Shown: piece by piece, positions 9,876 to 18,299 of the stretch
Position numbering within the stretch: the first letter of the stretch is position 1
Layout: every line of letters begins with the position of its first letter
Assembly: GCA_016719565.1 (NCBI GenBank)
Contig: JADJYU010000015.1
Span: 1-29,745, forward strand
DNA: 29,745 nucleotides
Reading direction: 5' to 3'
Origin: Ignavibacteria bacterium
GTDB lineage: Bacteria; Bacteroidota; Ignavibacteria; Tepidaquicellales; Tepidaquicellaceae
Position numbers and translations under genes: made by a program
The notes under the pieces: model-generated
What the model saw: only the letters and a program-made list of their open reading frames with translations
What the model was told of the DNA's origin: nothing
The model's database searches: none

Positions 9876-9973
9876 TTGTCAAGCCCCGAACAATATAAAA
9901 TTACCCAACTCCGCCAGGTTCGGAAGAAAGCAACGGTAAGTATCCTTTATATGTGATTTGGGTGTCTTGACAA
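9876..9973 (+). ncRNA. ffs: Signal recognition particle RNA (small bacterial 4.5S type)
   Basis: The conserved domain IV core reads CCAGGTTCGGAAGAAAGCAA (9914-9933), with the GGAA tetraloop and the asymmetric AGCA bulge that binds Ffh. Complementary arms flank it outward: CCG with CGG, ATATAAA with TTTATAT, CCC with GGG, and a closing 8 bp stem TTGTCAAG (9876-9883) with CTTGACAA (9966-9973). The molecule is thus a single hairpin of about 98 nt, normal for the short SRP RNA. A run of seven T follows immediately and should terminate it. It targets membrane and secreted proteins to the SecYEG translocon together with Ffh. Confidence 0.93.
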
Positions 9974-9988
9974 TTTTTTTTATAATTC

Positions 9989-10995
9989 ATGAGTAAAATA
10001 AAAATCGGAATAGTTGGTCTCGGAGGAATTTCACAGATCATTCATCTTCCCATTTTATCAAAAATGGACGATGTAGAAATTCGGGCTGTTTGTGACAGTG
10101 ATATTTCCAAATGTAAAAGCATTTCATCAAAATATAATGTAAAAAATATTATACTGATGTAAATAATATGCTTGAGGAGAGCGATGATATTTCTGCTGTG
10201 ATCATTGCAACTCAGACAAGTGTTCACAAGGATATTGCAAAAAAATGCCTTGAGGCGGGAAAGGATATTCTGATAGAAAAGCCGATAGCCCGAAATTATA
10301 AAGAAGCGAAAGTGATAGTTGATACCGCCGCAAGAATGAAAAAGAAAATTATGGTGGGTATGAATAACAGATTCAGAAATGACATGATGCTGCAAAGGAC
10401 TTTCACAAAAGCAGGTGAGATCGGAGAGATATTTTATGTTAAAGCCGGATGGATAAAACCCAAGAGTTCCGATCAGAGATGGATGCTTCAAAAAGTAATG
10501 TCAGGAGGAGGTGTGTTTCTGGATAATGGAATTGCAATGCTCGATCTCGGTATGTGGATACTTGGCTTTCCGGAGATAAAAAGAGTCTCAGCGACAAATT
10601 ATTATCACAATACAAAATCCGTTGAAGATTCAAGTATAGTAATGATTAATTTTAAAAACAAAACTACGCTGACAGTGGAAGTGAGCTGGGGTATTCAAAG
10701 AGAAGGTGAATTGTTTTACTGTAATGCATTTGGTAAGACAGGAAGTACTTCTATCAACCCGTTTGTAATTTATAAGAAAATGGAAGATAACCTTTACAAC
10801 ATTACGCCTAAAAAAGTTAACATTCCTGCTAACCCGTTTAAGAAAAGTTACGAATACGAATTACAGAATTTTATCGGTGCGGTAAAGGGCAATAATGATC
10901 TGATCTCCAGCGGAAAGGAAGCTTTGAAGGTAATGCAGATAGCCGATGCAGTCTATAAATCAGCCAGGTCCGGAAAAGAAATAATATTTAAATGA
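9989..10995 (+). CDS. Gfo/Idh/MocA family oxidoreductase, one homopolymer frameshift
   Basis: NAD(P)-dependent sugar- or inositol-type dehydrogenase family. ATG at 9989 gives MSKIKIGIVGLGGISQIIHL, with the Rossmann GxGxxx motif at residues 9-14. The frame breaks near 10147; one extra A in the six-A run restores KKYYTDVNNMLEE and joins the rest. VIIATQTSVHKDIAKKCLEAG and DILIEKPIA hold the EKP signature, and the C-terminal domain has SGGGVFLDNGIAMLDLGMWI with the conserved acidic and basic pattern of the family. The restored length is 335 residues, which is typical. The start lies 15 nt after the SRP RNA. The response regulator follows within about 50 bp. The substrate is unknown. Confidence 0.85.
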
Positions 10996-11047
10996 TTTCT
11001 TTAAGATTTGGTAACATAATTTGGTTAGATTGATGAAAAATAAAAAT

Positions 11048-11742
11048 ATGAAATTGAAGATATTAGTTGTGGACGATGAGAAAGATATCGTTGATATCCT
11101 GAAATATAATCTTGAAAGAGAAAATGAATTTGAAGTAATTACTGCATGCAACGGAAAAGATGCAATTGAACTTGCAAATGATTCGCCGGATCTGATAATT
11201 CTTGATATCATGATGCCGGAGCTTAACGGATATGAAGTCTGTAAGAAACTTAAACACAATCCCGAAACTTCCGGAATACCTGTAATCTTTCTCACTGCAA
11301 AAGAAAACGAAATTGATGAAATACTCGGTCTGGAAATAGGGGCTGATGATTATATTTCAAAACCGGTTTCCCCAAGAAAGGTTATTGCAAGGATAAAGTC
11401 CGTAATCAGAAGGTCTTCAACTGAGCCTGAAAAACATTTAAGATCGAGCAAAGAATTAAATTCAACAATTTAGAAATCGACAGTCAGAGCCACAGCGTTA
11501 AGATTGATCAGAAAGACATATTTTTTCCTAAAAAAGAATTTCAGCTGCTTCATTTTCTTATCTCGAACAGAGGGAAGGTTTATTCCAGAGAAATATTACT
11601 AAACCAGCTTTGGGGAGAAAATGTATATGTCGTTGACAGAACAGTAGATGTTCACGTCGCAAAAGTAAGGGAAAAGCTTGGAGAATATTCAGATTATATT
11701 GAAACTATTAAAGGACTCGGATACAGATTCAGGGAGAATTGA
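11048..11742 (+). CDS. OmpR/PhoB family response regulator, one homopolymer frameshift
   Basis: DNA-binding response regulator. The receiver domain starts MKLKILVVDDEKDIVDILKY with acidic residues at 9-10. LIILDIMMPELNG carries the phosphorylated Asp53, and DDYISKPVSPRKV has the conserved Lys. The open frame stops at 11471-11473, but one extra A in the five-A run at 11430-11434 gives EKTFKIEQRIKFNNLEID and a complete winged-helix domain. That domain includes FPKKEFQLLHFLISNRGKV, LLNQLWGENVYVVDRTVDVH and TIKGLGYRFREN. ATG 11048 fits the family alignment best; ATG 11033 would add five residues. The histidine kinase follows 21 bp later in the same direction, so the two form a two-component pair. 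Confidence 0.9.
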
Positions 11743-11763
11743 TTCTCACATTTTGAATTTTAA

Positions 11764-12849
11764 ATGAAAAAAGTAAACCTTCTTACCAAATATATCTTAA
11801 TATATTTCTCTTCCCTAATTATTTTATTAACAGCATTATCAAATCTGTTTCACTATAACACAGAAACAGTACTTATATCCGGCATTCTGGGACTTTTTTT
11901 ATTTCTGGTCAGTCTGGTATTTTTTTATATTGAAATTTCAAAGCCGCTGAAAAAGATCCTGTCTATTACAGAAAAACTCAAATCCGGAAAAGAGTCAGGT
12001 AACTTTAATAATTTTGATTTCAAGATCTCAGAGATAACCGGAATACTCGAAAATATAAAAGAGATTAAAAGTGAATTTTCCGGCAGCAGAGAAATTAATG
12101 AACTGATAACCGAAGTTAATTTTATTGCCGAAAGAATTCTGAAAGAGCTTGAGCTGACAAAAGTATTTAAAGTAAACAGAAATGAGTTTATGGGTAACGT
12201 TGCTCATGAATTAAGAACACCTATATTTGCTATTCAGCTTTCACTTGAAACACTTCTTGACGGAGCTGTAAATGATGAAAGAGTAAATATGGATTTCCTT
12301 AACAGGGCGTTAAACCAGACAAAGAGACTTAAGGAGCTTGTAGAAGATCTGATCAGCATTGCAAAATTTGAGACAGGTCTGAAAATGAGCAAAAGATATT
12401 TCGGGATCACAAACGTAATTACGAAAACATTAGAAGAGCTGAGAGCTATTGCTGAAAGCAAAAAAATTTCTTTACTGTTTGATCCTGCATCCGTAAACGG
12501 TATTCAGGTATTCGGAGATGAAGTAAGACTGAAACAGGTTCTTGTTAATCTTATAGATAATGCAATCAAGTATACTCCGGAAAAAGGAACAATTAATATT
12601 TCACTTGATGTACTTGAAAAGGAAGTCATAGTAAGAATTGAGGACAGCGGTATTGGAATTCCGGCGAAAGACATTCCGAGAATTTTTGAAAGATTTTACA
12701 GAGTCGACAAAACAAGATCCAGAGATATCGGAGGAAGCGGACTTGGATTGTCAATAGTAAAACATATACTTGAAGCACATTCGAGCAGGATCAATGTAGA
12801 AAGCGAAGAGAATATAGGAACAAAAATTGAATTTAATCTGAAGAGGTAA
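11764..12849 (+). CDS. Sensor histidine kinase (PhoR-like)
   Basis: A 361-residue membrane kinase. Two hydrophobic helices (ILIYFSSLIILLTALSNLF and VLISGILGLFLFLVSLVFFY) are separated by only a few residues, so there is almost no periplasmic sensor domain. A HAMP-like linker and helical region follow. The dimerisation box NEFMGNVAHELRTPIFAI has the phosphoaccepting His148. The ATPase domain has the N box (LVNLIDNAIKYTPEKG), G1 (EDSGIGIP), F box (IFERFYRVDK) and G2 (GGSGLGLSIVKHI). Lacking a periplasmic domain, it may sense the membrane or a partner protein, as PhoR does; this is inference. It ends 16 bp from the convergent gatA stop. Confidence 0.93.
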   Translation: MKKVNLLTKYILIYFSSLIILLTALSNLFHYNTETVLISGILGLFLFLVSLVFFYIEISKPLKKILSITEKLKSGKESGNFNNFDFKISEITGILENIKEIKSEFSGSREINELITEVNFIAERILKELELTKVFKVNRNEFMGNVAHELRTPIFAIQLSLETLLDGAVNDERVNMDFLNRALNQTKRLKELVEDLISIAKFETGLKMSKRYFGITNVITKTLEELRAIAESKKISLLFDPASVNGIQVFGDEVRLKQVLVNLIDNAIKYTPEKGTINISLDVLEKEVIVRIEDSGIGIPAKDIPRIFERFYRVDKTRSRDIGGSGLGLSIVKHILEAHSSRINVESEENIGTKIEFNLKR

Positions 12850-12865
12850 AGAATTATTCGTGAAA

Positions 12866-14293
12866 CTATTCTGAAATATTATTCCATATTTCTAAAAGTC
12901 CGGATTCATCAAATTTCTTTCCCATAATCTGAATACCAAAAGGAAGTCCGTTTCTGTCATTGCCGCAAGGTATTGAAATAGCCGGTATGCCGGCAAGATT
13001 AACTGATGCTGTATAAATGTCATTCAGATACATTGACAGAGGATCTTCAATTTTCTCACCGAGCCGGAAAGCTGTACTGGGAGTAGTGGGGGAAATAATA
13101 AAATCTACTTTACCGAATGCGTTTTCAAAATCATTCATAATAAGTCTTCTAACTTTCTGCGCCTTTCTGTAATAGGCGTCATAGTATCCTGCTGAAAGTA
13201 CGTACGTTCCAAGCATTATCCGTCTTTTGACTTCATCACCGAAACCTTCTGACCTGGAGTTGACATACATTTCTTCCATAGTTTCAGAATGCTCTGATCT
13301 GTACCCGTATCTTACACCGTCAAACCTGGAAAGATTACTTGAAGCTTCTGCGGATGTCAGGATATAATAAGACTGTATAACATACTTTGTATGCGGAAGT
13401 GAAATTTCTTCAACTTGAAATCCCCTGCTTTTAAGAGAATCAATTTTTTCCAAAACACCTTCTTTAATATCCGGATCAAGTCCTTCTTCAAAATATTCCG
13501 AAGCAAATCCTATTTTAATTTCTTCCGGTTTAAATTTTTGTTCAGACAATTCAATATAATCCGGAACAGAAATGCCTGAAGATGTGCTGTCATTTTTATC
13601 ACGTCCTGAAATTACTTTCAGCAGAGCGGCAATATCATAATTATGTTTTCCGAAAATACCGATGGAATCAAATGATGAGGCAAAAGCAACAAGACCAAAC
13701 CTTGAAATTCTTCCGTAAGTTGCTTTAAGTCCTGTAATACCGCAAAATGATGCAGGCTGTCTTATAGAGCCGCCTGTTTCAGAACCAAGAGAAAGCAGAC
13801 ACATATTCGCTGCAACTGAAGCTGCGCTTCCTCCCGATGAACCTCCGGGGACTCTTGAATTATCTACAGGATTTTTAACCGGTCCGAAAAATGAATTCTC
13901 GTTTGAAGATCCCATTGCGAATTCATCACAATTTACTTTACCAATAATGATTGCATCTTCCAAAAGAAGTCTTTCGATCACAGTTGCATTGTACAGTGTT
14001 TCAAACTCGCTCAGAATTTTTGAACCGCATGTAAGTTTTTTATCTTTAACGGAAATAACATCCTTAACGGAAATTACTGCTCCAGCGAGTTTTCCGGTAT
14101 TCCCTGAATTTAATTTATCATCAATCTCCGCCGCTCTCAAAAGCGCATCGCTTTCAAATACAGAAATAAATACATTCAGATCTTTCTGTTCATTAATATT
14201 ATCAAGATAATTTTTTACAAGATCAACGCAGGTAATATTTTTTTCAGTGAGATCTTTTTGAATCTCCTTTAAACTCAGTGGATTTTTTTTCAT
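12866..14293 (-). CDS. gatA: Asp-tRNA(Asn)/Glu-tRNA(Gln) amidotransferase subunit A
   Basis: Glutaminase subunit of the GatCAB complex, which converts mischarged Glu-tRNA(Gln) or Asp-tRNA(Asn) into the amidated forms. The 475 residues match the family length. The amidase-signature Ser-cisSer-Lys triad is visible: Lys77 in AVISVKDVI, Ser152 in PGGSSGGSAAS and the nucleophile Ser176 in SETGGSIRQPASFCG. The order and spacing agree with characterised GatA enzymes. The C-terminal region has NLAGIPAISIPCG and LPFGIQIMGKKFDE. Other amidase-family hydrolases share the triad, but the DEFAMGSSNENSFFGPVKNP segment is specific to GatA. GatB and GatC are not in the window. It is the last gene of the minus-strand run, about 100 bp after tatA. 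Confidence 0.95.
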   Translation of the reverse strand: MKKNPLSLKEIQKDLTEKNITCVDLVKNYLDNINEQKDLNVFISVFESDALLRAAEIDDKLNSGNTGKLAGAVISVKDVISVKDKKLTCGSKILSEFETLYNATVIERLLLEDAIIIGKVNCDEFAMGSSNENSFFGPVKNPVDNSRVPGGSSGGSAASVAANMCLLSLGSETGGSIRQPASFCGITGLKATYGRISRFGLVAFASSFDSIGIFGKHNYDIAALLKVISGRDKNDSTSSGISVPDYIELSEQKFKPEEIKIGFASEYFEEGLDPDIKEGVLEKIDSLKSRGFQVEEISLPHTKYVIQSYYILTSAEASSNLSRFDGVRYGYRSEHSETMEEMYVNSRSEGFGDEVKRRIMLGTYVLSAGYYDAYYRKAQKVRRLIMNDFENAFGKVDFIISPTTPSTAFRLGEKIEDPLSMYLNDIYTASVNLAGIPAISIPCGNDRNGLPFGIQIMGKKFDESGLLEIWNNISE

Positions 14294-14391
14294 AATATTT
14301 AAATATACCGGAAGAGATTATTTATGATGAATAATTATTTATGCATCACATGATAAAAATTCCGAATCTCAGAAATTATTTTACGAAGCTG

Positions 14392-14580
14392 TCAGTTGGA
14401 GTTTTTTTTGTCATTTTCATCTGCAGAGGTAATATCTTTTTCTATATCAGACGAAGCTTTTTTGAATTCCTTGATTCCTTTGCCGAGACCCTGCATCAGA
14501 TCCGGGATCTTTTTTGCTCCGAACAAAACCAAAATAACAATCGCTATCAATATGATTTCAGGTGTTCCTAAACCAAACAT
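14392..14580 (-). CDS. tatA: Twin-arginine translocase subunit TatA/E
   Basis: A 62-residue Tat translocation component that oligomerises to let folded proteins cross the inner membrane. MFGLGTPEIILIAIVILVLF is the short N-terminal membrane helix. GAKKIPDLMQGLGKGIKEFK is the hinge and amphipathic helix with the FG-x-KK-(I/L)-P hallmark. The tail is acidic and polar. A longer upstream frame exists, but the start at MFGLG is right: AAAAGGAGAAATAAAA precedes it, a strong Shine-Dalgarno sequence, and the family begins there. TatB proteins are longer. Confidence 0.93.
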   Translation of the reverse strand: MFGLGTPEIILIAIVILVLFGAKKIPDLMQGLGKGIKEFKKASSDIEKDITSADENDKKNSN

Positions 14581-14620
14581 TTTTATTTCTCCTTTTCCGC
14601 GAAGCGGATAATTATAAAAA

Positions 14621-15292
14621 TTACAATAAACTTTCTGTGACACTCTTAAAGAACCTGTATCCGTCGGTATTTCCCAGCAGCTGTTCCGAAGCTCTTTCCG
14701 GATGAGGCATCAGACCGAGAACATTTCTTTTTACACTCTGAATCCCTGCAATATTGGCTATAGAGCCGTTAGGATTATCTTTATAGGTAAATATGATCTG
14801 ATTATTACTTATAAGATCCGTTAATGTATTTTCATCACAAAAATAATTTCCCTCTCCGTGCGCAACAGGAATTCTGATCTCTTCCTTAATATCATATTCG
14901 CCGGTAAAAATACTTTTATTATTTTCCACTTTCAATGTAACAGTTTTACAGACAAATTTCAGATTGACATTTCTTAACAAAGCTCCGGGTAATAACCCGG
15001 TTTCACATAGCACCTGAAAACCATTGCATATACCGATTACAACCCCGCCATTACCGGCAAATTTAATCACTTCATTCATGAGAGGAGAAAACTTTGCTAT
15101 TGCGCCGCAGCGCAGATAATCTCCGTAGGAGAATCCGCCGGGCAGAATAACAATATTCCGGTCGCCGATGCTTGTATCTTTATGCCAGAGAAATTTAGTA
15201 TCCGCTTTAAGAGTATTCTTAAAAACATTGTAAACATCATGATCGCAGTTCGATCCGGGAAAGACTACAATACCTGCTTTTACATGATCCAT
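14621..15292 (-). CDS. purQ: Phosphoribosylformylglycinamidine synthase, glutaminase subunit PurQ
   Basis: Class I glutamine amidotransferase subunit that releases ammonia from glutamine for step 4 of purine synthesis (FGAR to FGAM), working with PurL and PurS. The 223 residues fit PurQ. Start KAGIVVFPGSNCDHD; oxyanion region LPGGFSYGDYLRCGAIAKFS; nucleophile Cys in VVIGICNGFQVLCETGLLPG; IPVAHGEGNYFC; and the final His/Glu pair in GLMPHPERASEQLLG. Its ATG directly abuts the purS stop codon, so the two are cotranscribed and probably translationally coupled. PurL is not in the window. Confidence 0.95.
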   Translation of the reverse strand: MDHVKAGIVVFPGSNCDHDVYNVFKNTLKADTKFLWHKDTSIGDRNIVILPGGFSYGDYLRCGAIAKFSPLMNEVIKFAGNGGVVIGICNGFQVLCETGLLPGALLRNVNLKFVCKTVTLKVENNKSIFTGEYDIKEEIRIPVAHGEGNYFCDENTLTDLISNNQIIFTYKDNPNGSIANIAGIQSVKRNVLGLMPHPERASEQLLGNTDGYRFFKSVTESLL

Positions 15293-15553
15293 TTATTTGC
15301 CTTCTCCGTCTTTAGAAACTACGAATTCATAATCTTCCATTACGGGATTTGCGAGAAGTTTTCTGCAGGTCTCTTCAGTAATTTTTTTTGCATCTTCTTC
15401 AGAAAGCGTATCTATTTTCAGCTCAATATATTTTCCTATTCTCGTATCGGTTACGGAATTAAATCCGAGTGACTTTAGCGAATGCTCGACTGCTTTTCCC
15501 TGAGGATCAAGTATAGTGTCCCTGATCTTAATGTTTATTTTTGAAGTGTACAA
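15293..15553 (-). CDS. purS: Phosphoribosylformylglycinamidine synthase subunit PurS
   Basis: A small 86-residue subunit that bridges PurQ and small PurL in the three-part FGAM synthase. Features: IKIRDTILDPQGKAVEHSLK, with the DPQG motif, LGFNSVTDTRIGKYIELKID, and the helix CRKLLANPVMEDYEF. Length and motifs are standard. It overlaps nothing and is followed without a gap by purQ. A small-PurL system is implied. Confidence 0.93.
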   Translation of the reverse strand: MYTSKINIKIRDTILDPQGKAVEHSLKSLGFNSVTDTRIGKYIELKIDTLSEEDAKKITEETCRKLLANPVMEDYEFVVSKDGEGK

Positions 15554-15586
15554 AATCTTATATATTAAATTTTAAAATATCTGATT

Positions 15587-16152
15587 TTATCTGACAAGCT
15601 TATTCCGTAGATTTTCAAGTCCTGTCTTATCAATTTTATCAAGCTTCATATGCATAATTCTCTCGACGTTATCATCGGGTGAAATTGATTCAGATCTGTT
15701 ATCTGTTCCGGATTCAACGGATTTATTTGATTTGCCATATTCAGTTAAAGGCATTTCATTATCTGAACCATTATCCTTAGCAACAGGCTCATTAACGCTT
15801 TCATTCTCTTCAACGGTTTTTTTACTGTCGATATCCTTATTGTCAGCGGAAGTTACAATACGTTTTTGAGTTTCGACTAAAGCAAGATCCGGTTTGCTTT
15901 GATCAGTTTTCTTTTCATTATTTAAATCACTTCCGTTTAAATTTCCCTGATCGGTGTAATATTGATTTTTTAAATTTTCTGAATTCTCTTTAGGCAGATT
16001 ATCTATTGAATTTTTTAAATCCGTTTTCTTCTTAAGGCTTCTTCTTCTACTATTTTTAAATGAAGATTGTTTGTAAAATTACTGCTGGCCTTAACAGTTT
16101 CAAGACTTTTCAGCTTTTCACGGATATCTAAATATTTTTCTTCGTCTGACAA
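15587..16152 (-). CDS. Hydrophilic protein next to the ECF sigma factor (possible soluble regulator), one frameshift
   Basis: I do not recognise a named family. The N-terminus SDEEKYLDIREKLKSLETVK, then ASSNFTNNLHLKIVEEEALR, resembles the short cytoplasmic region that starts many anti-sigma proteins. The frame breaks near 16033; one more A in the four-A run gives RRKTDLKNSIDNLP and opens about 145 further residues. These are rich in Asn, Asp, Lys, Ser and Glu and probably disordered. A more ordered end follows: DDNVERIMHMKLDKIDKTGL then ENLRNKLVR. No Cys, no zinc-binding motif and no membrane segment are visible. The best start in frame is TTG at 16150-16152, 19 nt after the sigma gene, with no clear ribosome site. 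Position suggests cotranscription with the sigma factor; a role as its partner is inference. Confidence 0.6.
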
Positions 16153-16171
16153 AATTAATATATAATTTCTA

Positions 16172-16780
16172 TTACTTTTTTGTTTTTGATTTATGTAAAC
16201 TTTCGAGCATTTCCTTCAGACACTCTCTTCCCCTGTTTATTCTTGATTTTACAGTTCCGAGAGGTAAAGAAGTGATTTTAGAAATTTCTTCATAATCAAG
16301 ATCCTGAATATCTCTAAGAATGATCACTTCACGAAATTTCGCATTAAGAGAACTAATAGCTTTTTGAATTATTTCGCCTTCAGTTGCAGCATTAGCGCTG
16401 TCGTCGGGAAGAATATATCCGGAAGTAAGTTCATAATCTTTTTCATCATCGTCATAATAATTACTGATAGAAGTGGTTTTCATCTTATTCTTTTTGTTCA
16501 TGTAAGTTCTGGTCAGATTAAGAGCTATGGTATAAAACCATGTTGAAAATTTTGCAATTTCAACATACAGATGTTTTGATTTATACAGTCTTAAGAAAGT
16601 ATCCTGAGCCAAATCTTCTGACTCTTCTTTATTTCCTGTATATCTGAAAATAAAATTAACAAGTCTGTCTTTATATCTGTTAACTAGTTCATTAAATGCC
16701 CTGACATCCTCTTTTTGAAAAAGGAGTATCAACTCTTCGTCCGTTAATGTCTTATAATCAGTTTCGGTTTTTCCGGGCAT
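16172..16780 (-). CDS. RNA polymerase ECF sigma factor (sigma-70 family, RpoE-like)
   Basis: A 202-residue group 4 sigma factor. Region 2 runs from DVRAFNELVNRYKDRLVNFI through the SEDLAQDTFLRLYKS core-binding helix to AKFSTWFYTIALNLTRTYMN, the -10 recognition helix. A variable acidic linker (YYDDDEKDYE) follows. Region 4 has LNAKFREVIILRDIQDLDYE, then EEISKITSLPLGTVKSRINR and GRECLKEML, the -35 helix-turn-helix. Both regions are complete and the frame is intact. The gene lies between holA and the hydrophilic protein in the same direction. Target promoters cannot be read from this window. Confidence 0.92.
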   Translation of the reverse strand: MPGKTETDYKTLTDEELILLFQKEDVRAFNELVNRYKDRLVNFIFRYTGNKEESEDLAQDTFLRLYKSKHLYVEIAKFSTWFYTIALNLTRTYMNKKNKMKTTSISNYYDDDEKDYELTSGYILPDDSANAATEGEIIQKAISSLNAKFREVIILRDIQDLDYEEISKITSLPLGTVKSRINRGRECLKEMLESLHKSKTKK

Positions 16781-16846
16781 TTAAGCTATTTAATAAACTT
16801 ATATTAAAACTAATTGTTCCGGGTAAATGAATTAATATGGAAATTT

Positions 16847-17931
16847 TCATTGACCGCAGATATTATTAATAAGTGAGAACATTTTTGTGAATTTGTTTCC
16901 GCCTGTAGACTTAAGCGATAAATCAGCGGAATATATATTTTCGAATATTGATTTAATTTTATCCGGAGAAGTCGCTGCAGCTATTTTCCTGTAAACAGGA
17001 AGAAGTTCGAACTGCTCCTTAGACCAGATCTTTAACTCTCTTTTAAGACTAAAATCATTCAGACCTGAAGATGAGGGATCTTTTAATTTGTATATGGCTG
17101 TGAAAGCTGAATTGAGAAGAAAGACCAGATATACTTCCACATCTTTTTTCAGTGAAATTTTTCTGTAGATCTTAACCGCAAGATCAATATCTCTTTGAAG
17201 AATTGCTTTAATAAAGTCTGATTCGATAAAATCCTTTTCTATACCATTGCATAGATTAACAGAATCCACAGTAACTTCTCCCGATGAAAAACAAAAAGTT
17301 TTGAGCTTTTCAATTTCGGAGTTCAGCTCTTCAGGGGAAAAGTTAGAAAAATTCAATAGATGTCTCGCAGTTTCTTCAGAAATTTTCATTCCGTCAAACT
17401 TTTTTATAACCCAGTCGAGAAGCTCATCTTCGCTGAACACATCCGGCTTGAGAATATTTATCTTATCAGTGAAAGATTTTATACCGTCCGGATCACTTTT
17501 TGAAAGGAATGAATCTGCAGCAAATATTTTATCAGCATCGGTTTCATCATCATTAGATATGAGGATCAGAAAAGTATCGGGATTCGGTCTTTTAATATAT
17601 TCTGCAACGGCAATTTTTTCATTCTTCAAAACCTCTTAACATTTCTGATCACGACGACTTTTTTATCTGAAAAACGTCCGGTATTGCTGCACTCATTAAG
17701 TATGTTTTCAATGACTTTATCATCAGCGTTAAAATGTATCAGATTGTTTTTTTTGTTGGGATCATTATTAGTGAATGCGTTATATAGTGAGTCAATAATT
17801 TCATCAGAAAGTATTTTGTCCTTTGCAAATAACAAAAGACTATTCTTATCAATGAATTTTACAGCGTTGCGGCTTAATTCATTGAAAGATATTTTTTTAG
17901 GAGTAATAATATTTGCTGCTGATTTTGCCAT
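16847..17931 (-). CDS. holA: DNA polymerase III delta subunit (clamp loader), one homopolymer frameshift
   Basis: Clamp-loader subunit that opens the beta sliding clamp. MAKSAANIITPKKISFNELS at 17931 is the best start. NSLLLFAKDKILSDEIIDSL is the family's first alpha/beta segment (usually the YLLxGxDxxL region), and KVVVIRNVKRF is the delta signature before the frame stops near 17628. One extra T in the four-T run gives KRFLKNEKIAVAEYIKRPNP then DTFLILIS. The rest shows the helical domains, including LLNFSNFSPEELNSEIEKLK and IESDFIKAILQRDIDLAVKI. The restored length is about 361 residues, near the usual 340. It is the first gene of the minus-strand run. Confidence 0.85.
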
Positions 17932-18299
17932 ATGAATGAAAATAGTCATTATCAATAAATTATTGTATAATAAAATTCGTATGAAAAGGGGGAAGAAAGT
18001 GCTGCGACAGATGGAATTCACAGATTGAGTCAATATCTACAGAAGTTGCCTCACTTTCCCAATCTCCTGAATGGAATGTGAGGTAACTAATCAGAAGATT
18101 CGTAATGAGGGAAATCAGGAGATTAGTAACGAAAAGAAAAAATCTATAACTTTTTTATTTATTCTAAATTGTTTTAGACAGAATGGATAGCTTACAATAT
18201 AACTGAGTATAATTATTTCAGTCAATTTAAGTGACTCCGAAAAGGAGAGAACTATTTTTATTTGAGATTAAAAAATCTTAGCAAATATTTACAGTTATT
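17932..18299. other. Intergenic region between holA and a T9SS cargo gene
   Basis: This 368 bp gap contains no supportable gene. It holds a cluster of related short repeats in both orientations (18045-18134, listed separately) and otherwise AT-rich sequence. It should contain the holA promoter and the 3' end of the YCF48-like gene. I see no clear classical terminator. Confidence 0.6.
18045..18134. repeat. Cluster of short direct and interleaved inverted repeats
   Basis: TCAGAAGATTCGTAATGAGG (18091-18110) and TCAGGAGATTAGTAACGAAA (18115-18134) are imperfect direct copies 24 bp apart. A third copy lies on the minus strand (18070 back to 18045). The inverted pairs interleave: GTTGCCTCAC (18045-18054) with GTGAGGTAAC (18078-18087), and AATCTCCTGA (18061-18070) with TCAGGAGATT (18115-18124). 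Confidence 0.7.

Noticed and set aside
9958..9991. TTGGGT, 17 bp, TATAAT as a promoter for the Gfo/Idh gene
   Set aside because: The spacing is ideal, but the start of transcription would fall after the ATG at 9989, and the boxes overlap the SRP RNA terminal stem and T run. It is probably chance in AT-rich sequence.
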